Source: Sphingomonas sp. LR60
Lineage (GTDB): Bacteria; Pseudomonadota; Alphaproteobacteria; Sphingomonadales; Sphingomonadaceae
Reading direction: 5' to 3'
Assembly: GCF_036855935.1 (NCBI RefSeq)
Contig: NZ_JASPFK010000001.1
Coordinates: 64,501-128,500 of the forward strand
DNA length: 64,000 bases
In this document: positions 61,464 to 64,000 of the stretch, piece by piece
Position numbering within the stretch: position 1 is the first letter of the stretch
How the letters are laid out: each line of letters opens with the position of its first letter
Notes under the pieces: generated by a model
The model's input: only the letters and a program-made list of their open reading frames with translations
The model's database searches: none
What the model was told of the DNA's origin: nothing
Program-made: the position numbers and the translations under genes

Positions 61464-64000
61464 GCGAGCCCCACCGCCTCGGCGAATTGCGCGATCGTCA
61501 TGTCGCCATGAATCTCTATGCGGGGAAGCCGGAGCGAATGGTCGTCAAGCGACGCCATCCCGTTCTCCGTGGTGAAGCCGAGATGATAGCCGGCGGCATC
61601 GAAGAGGCGCACCGCGCGCTCGTCGCTGCCGCCATAAGGCGGGGCCAGCGCGCGCACCTCTCCACTCAGCCGCCGCGCGATCGTCTCACGCGATGCGACC
61701 GCCTCGTTGAGCAGTTCGCGCGTCGTGAGCGAGTCGACGTGGCGGTGCGAGGCGAGGTGGCTGTGCACGCCGAGCCCCTGCGCGTGCAGTGTGGCGAGGC
61801 CGCTCCAATCAAGCAGTAGTTGGGGTTCTCCCAGCCGTCGATCCCAGTCCGATTGCGCACCGACGCGGTCGGTGACGACGAAGACGTCAGCGATCATCGC
61901 ATTGCGGTACAGGATCGGCCACGCTGTCTCGACAAGGTCGCGAAAGCCGTCGTCGAAGGTGATGACCACCGGGCGGCCGGGCACCGCTTCACCGCGCGCG
62001 TGATACCATCCGAGTGCCTCGACACTGAGCGCGTAGCAGCCGTGGCGGCGGAGCAGGCGCAACTGCTCCTCGAACGCGTCGGGGGCGACGCGCCAACGCG
62101 CCAGCGCCCCCGCATCACCGGCGGCGACGCTGTGATACATCAGTACCGGCACCGCGCGGGTCGCCTGCGTGCGGCACAGTTCCTCGGCGCGCGCCTCGAT
62201 CCCGCCCCAGCGGATCGTGCGATGTACATCGGGGTGGAAGCGCGGCGTCGATCCACTCGACCGCTGGCGCCGATGTCGCCGGGGTATCGTCGCGCCGCCA
62301 CAGGTCGATGCGGTAGAGATCGGAGCGCAGCGAGCGCTCGAGCACCAATCCGCCCGCCTCGCCAAAGGCCGCGGCGATCCGGTCCGCGCCAAAGGCGAAG
62401 CCCCAGTCGAACCCGGTCGATGCGGGATCGTCCTGCACCGCCAGCGAGTGCGCGGAGAGCAGATGCCCGCCGGGACGCAGCGTGTCGCGCAGCGCCTTCG
62501 CGGCACGAAGAAGGCTGTCCGCGTCCTGCACGTAATAGAGGACTTCGGAGCAGACGGTCAGATCGAACCCACCGGGCAGCGGACCCTGAAGGTCGAGCTG
62601 GCGATAGCTGACGTTGGTGTGAGCGCCGCACCGCTGCGCGGCGCGATCCAGCGCGACCTGTGCGATATCCGCAGCGACCAGCCGGCCGACATGCGGTGCC
62701 AGCAGCGCGGAGAAATGACCTTCGGCGCAACCCACTTCGAGCGCCTGTTCGACGTTCAGGTCGGCGATCAGCGCCAGGGTCTGCTCGTACTTGCGACGTT
62801 CGTAGGTGTCGTCATAGCTCCATGGATCGTCGCTGGCGGTGAAGAAACTTTCCCAATAGTCGCGCGAATAATCGCCCGCAGGAAGGTGTCGCTGCGCGAT
62901 CTCCGGCGCCGGGCACGGCGGCACCGCGGCGCAGCGCTCCGTGGCGTCGCGGATGACATCGGCCTCGACCGCGCTCGCGCGCGGGCCATGCACGACGTCC
63001 GGGTGGCCGGTCAGCCATGCCTCGGTCGTGAGCGCGCGCCACGCTGCGCGTCCTTCGTGGCGACGCGAGACGCGCTTGACCACGCCGGGGAGCCGCCGTG
63101 CCAGAATGCGTGCGGAGGTGCCGCGTCGCTGCATCCAGCGCACGCGTGGTGCGAGATCGTCCCAGCCGCAGGTCGCGAGCACATGCTGCGCAACATCGCG
63201 TGCGCTGAGTCCGCCGAGCAGCGGCAGCTCGTGCGTGAACAGCGGGGCACCTGCGCTGTCGACGCGGAGATGGAGCAGGTCGGCGCTGCCCGGCTCGATC
63301 TTGTCCAATGCGGCCACGTCGTATCGCACGCCGCAGACGGTGGTGAGGAACAGCGGCCGGTCGAGCGGGTCGTTGCGCACCATGTCGCGCTCAAGCACGT
63401 AGGCGATACGGCGTGCGACCCCGGCGCGGCTTGCGTGGCGCTCGATCGCAGCCAGCAGCGGGGCCAGCGCGGGCGCCGCGCCCTCCCACAGACGGCCGAG
63501 CGCATCGGAGCTTTCGCCGCCGATCGCGAGCGCATCCCGCAGCGTGGCGACGACGTCGGTCTCGGCGTCTGCGAAATCGGTGGAGGGTAGCATCGCGACG
63601 AGCGGCGCCACCGGCTGTCCCGCCGTTGCTGCGGCAGTCGCGGCCCAGATGACGAAATGCCCCGCCGCGATGGCGACGTCATAGGCCGACCCGTCCTGGT
63701 GTGCAGGCGTCGCCGCGACGCGATCGTCGCTCGTCCGCGCGCGCGCCAATACGACGAGGGCATCCGCGGTGAGGCGTGTGAAGTCGCGTGACAAGGAGCG
63801 CGGCTGCATCCGGTAAAAAGCGAGCGGCGTCGCGACCCCGACGAAGCGCGCACCGGTGCGCGCGATACGGAGCCACAGGTCCCAATCCTCGCACGTGACC
63901 AGCCCGGGATCGAACCCGCCGACCGCACGGACGAGGGCGCGTGGCACGAGTACCGAATGGATCGCCACTTTGTTGGCGTGCGCGAACGCCTCGAACGGCG
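61460..64000 (-). pseudogene. Glycosyltransferase-methyltransferase-polysaccharide deacetylase fusion, partial and frameshifted
   Basis: The 5' end lies beyond the window. From 64000 down the protein reads: end of a GT2 domain (VRAVGGFDPGLVTCEDWDLWLRIA), a 280-residue linker/helical part, a SAM methyltransferase (ALEVGCAEGHFSALLAPH, DLTVCSEVLYYVQD), then a polysaccharide deacetylase (VPVLMYHSVAAG, VVITFDDGFRDLV, HSHLASHRHVDSL and LAPPYGGSDERAV). Between methyltransferase and deacetylase, near 62245, one extra base shifts the frame (WIDAA in one, RFHPDVHRTIRWGG in the next). The deacetylase metal triad (D, H, H) is complete. Stop overlaps the next GT2 start (ATGA). It probably builds and trims the same glycan. 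Confidence 0.75.

Overview
The window reads as chromosomal DNA of a sphingomonad (Alphaproteobacteria, Sphingomonas or a close relative). The basis is the very high GC with dense G/C third positions, a CpdR response regulator next to an N-formylglutamate amidohydrolase, an EipA (DUF1134) gene, remnants of a Rhodobacter-type gene transfer agent (GTA) with its DUF2793 gene, TonB receptors next to flavin-dependent halogenases and SapC proteins, and RTX and exopolysaccharide genes. This is inference from gene content; there is no rRNA in the window to confirm it.

Layout. 1-3.5 kb (minus): a partial threonine aldolase and a chained trio of secreted proteins around an M48 metalloprotease. 3.7-6.3 kb (plus): a palindromic operator candidate, a cobalamin riboswitch and mesX (DUF1852)-mesD, a folate- and B12-independent methionine synthase system. 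6.36-9.11 kb: a small integrated element bounded by 48-bp direct repeats at tRNA-Val(GAC), with a tyrosine integrase and a decayed STAND-type ATPase. 9.2-15.9 kb: cpdR, N-formylglutamate amidohydrolase, a candidate sRNA, cytochrome b561-SapC, an FAD oxidase, a frameshifted secreted protein, a DEAD-box helicase and tRNA-Gly. 16.6-19.1 kb: a collapsed GTA cluster (gp1 and a gp2 fragment, an inverted gp13-gp14 block, the gp15 tail, DUF2793). 19.2-29.4 kb: OmpA, YgfZ, dihydroorotase, EipA, tRNA-Ser, a YcaQ-like glycosylase, two hydrolases and an MFS pump. 29.4-34.4 kb: a carbohydrate locus (GH130, SDR; DUF1080, GMC oxidoreductase, gluconate-dehydrogenase-type subunit 3) that fits 3-keto-glycoside chemistry. 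34.5-37.7 kb: a secreted intradiol dioxygenase and a two-component system. 37.8-50.1 kb: two TonB receptors flanking halogenase-SapC-halogenase-DUF6445 and a secreted six-hairpin-glycosidase-like protein. 50.8-53.6 kb: small membrane proteins, a metallophosphatase and an outer-membrane protein. 53.8-64 kb: an RTX glycoside hydrolase, then a surface-polysaccharide cluster (two GT2, GalE, an ABC exporter, and a glycosyltransferase-methyltransferase-deacetylase fusion).

A striking global feature is the number of otherwise well-conserved genes broken by a single-base offset. About a dozen can be seen, most of them one base missing in a run of G or C. This looks more like uncorrected homopolymer errors in the assembly than true decay. 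Such genes are listed as frameshifted with their full span. The GTA remnants and the ATPase in the integrated element, by contrast, lack whole domains and are genuinely degenerate.
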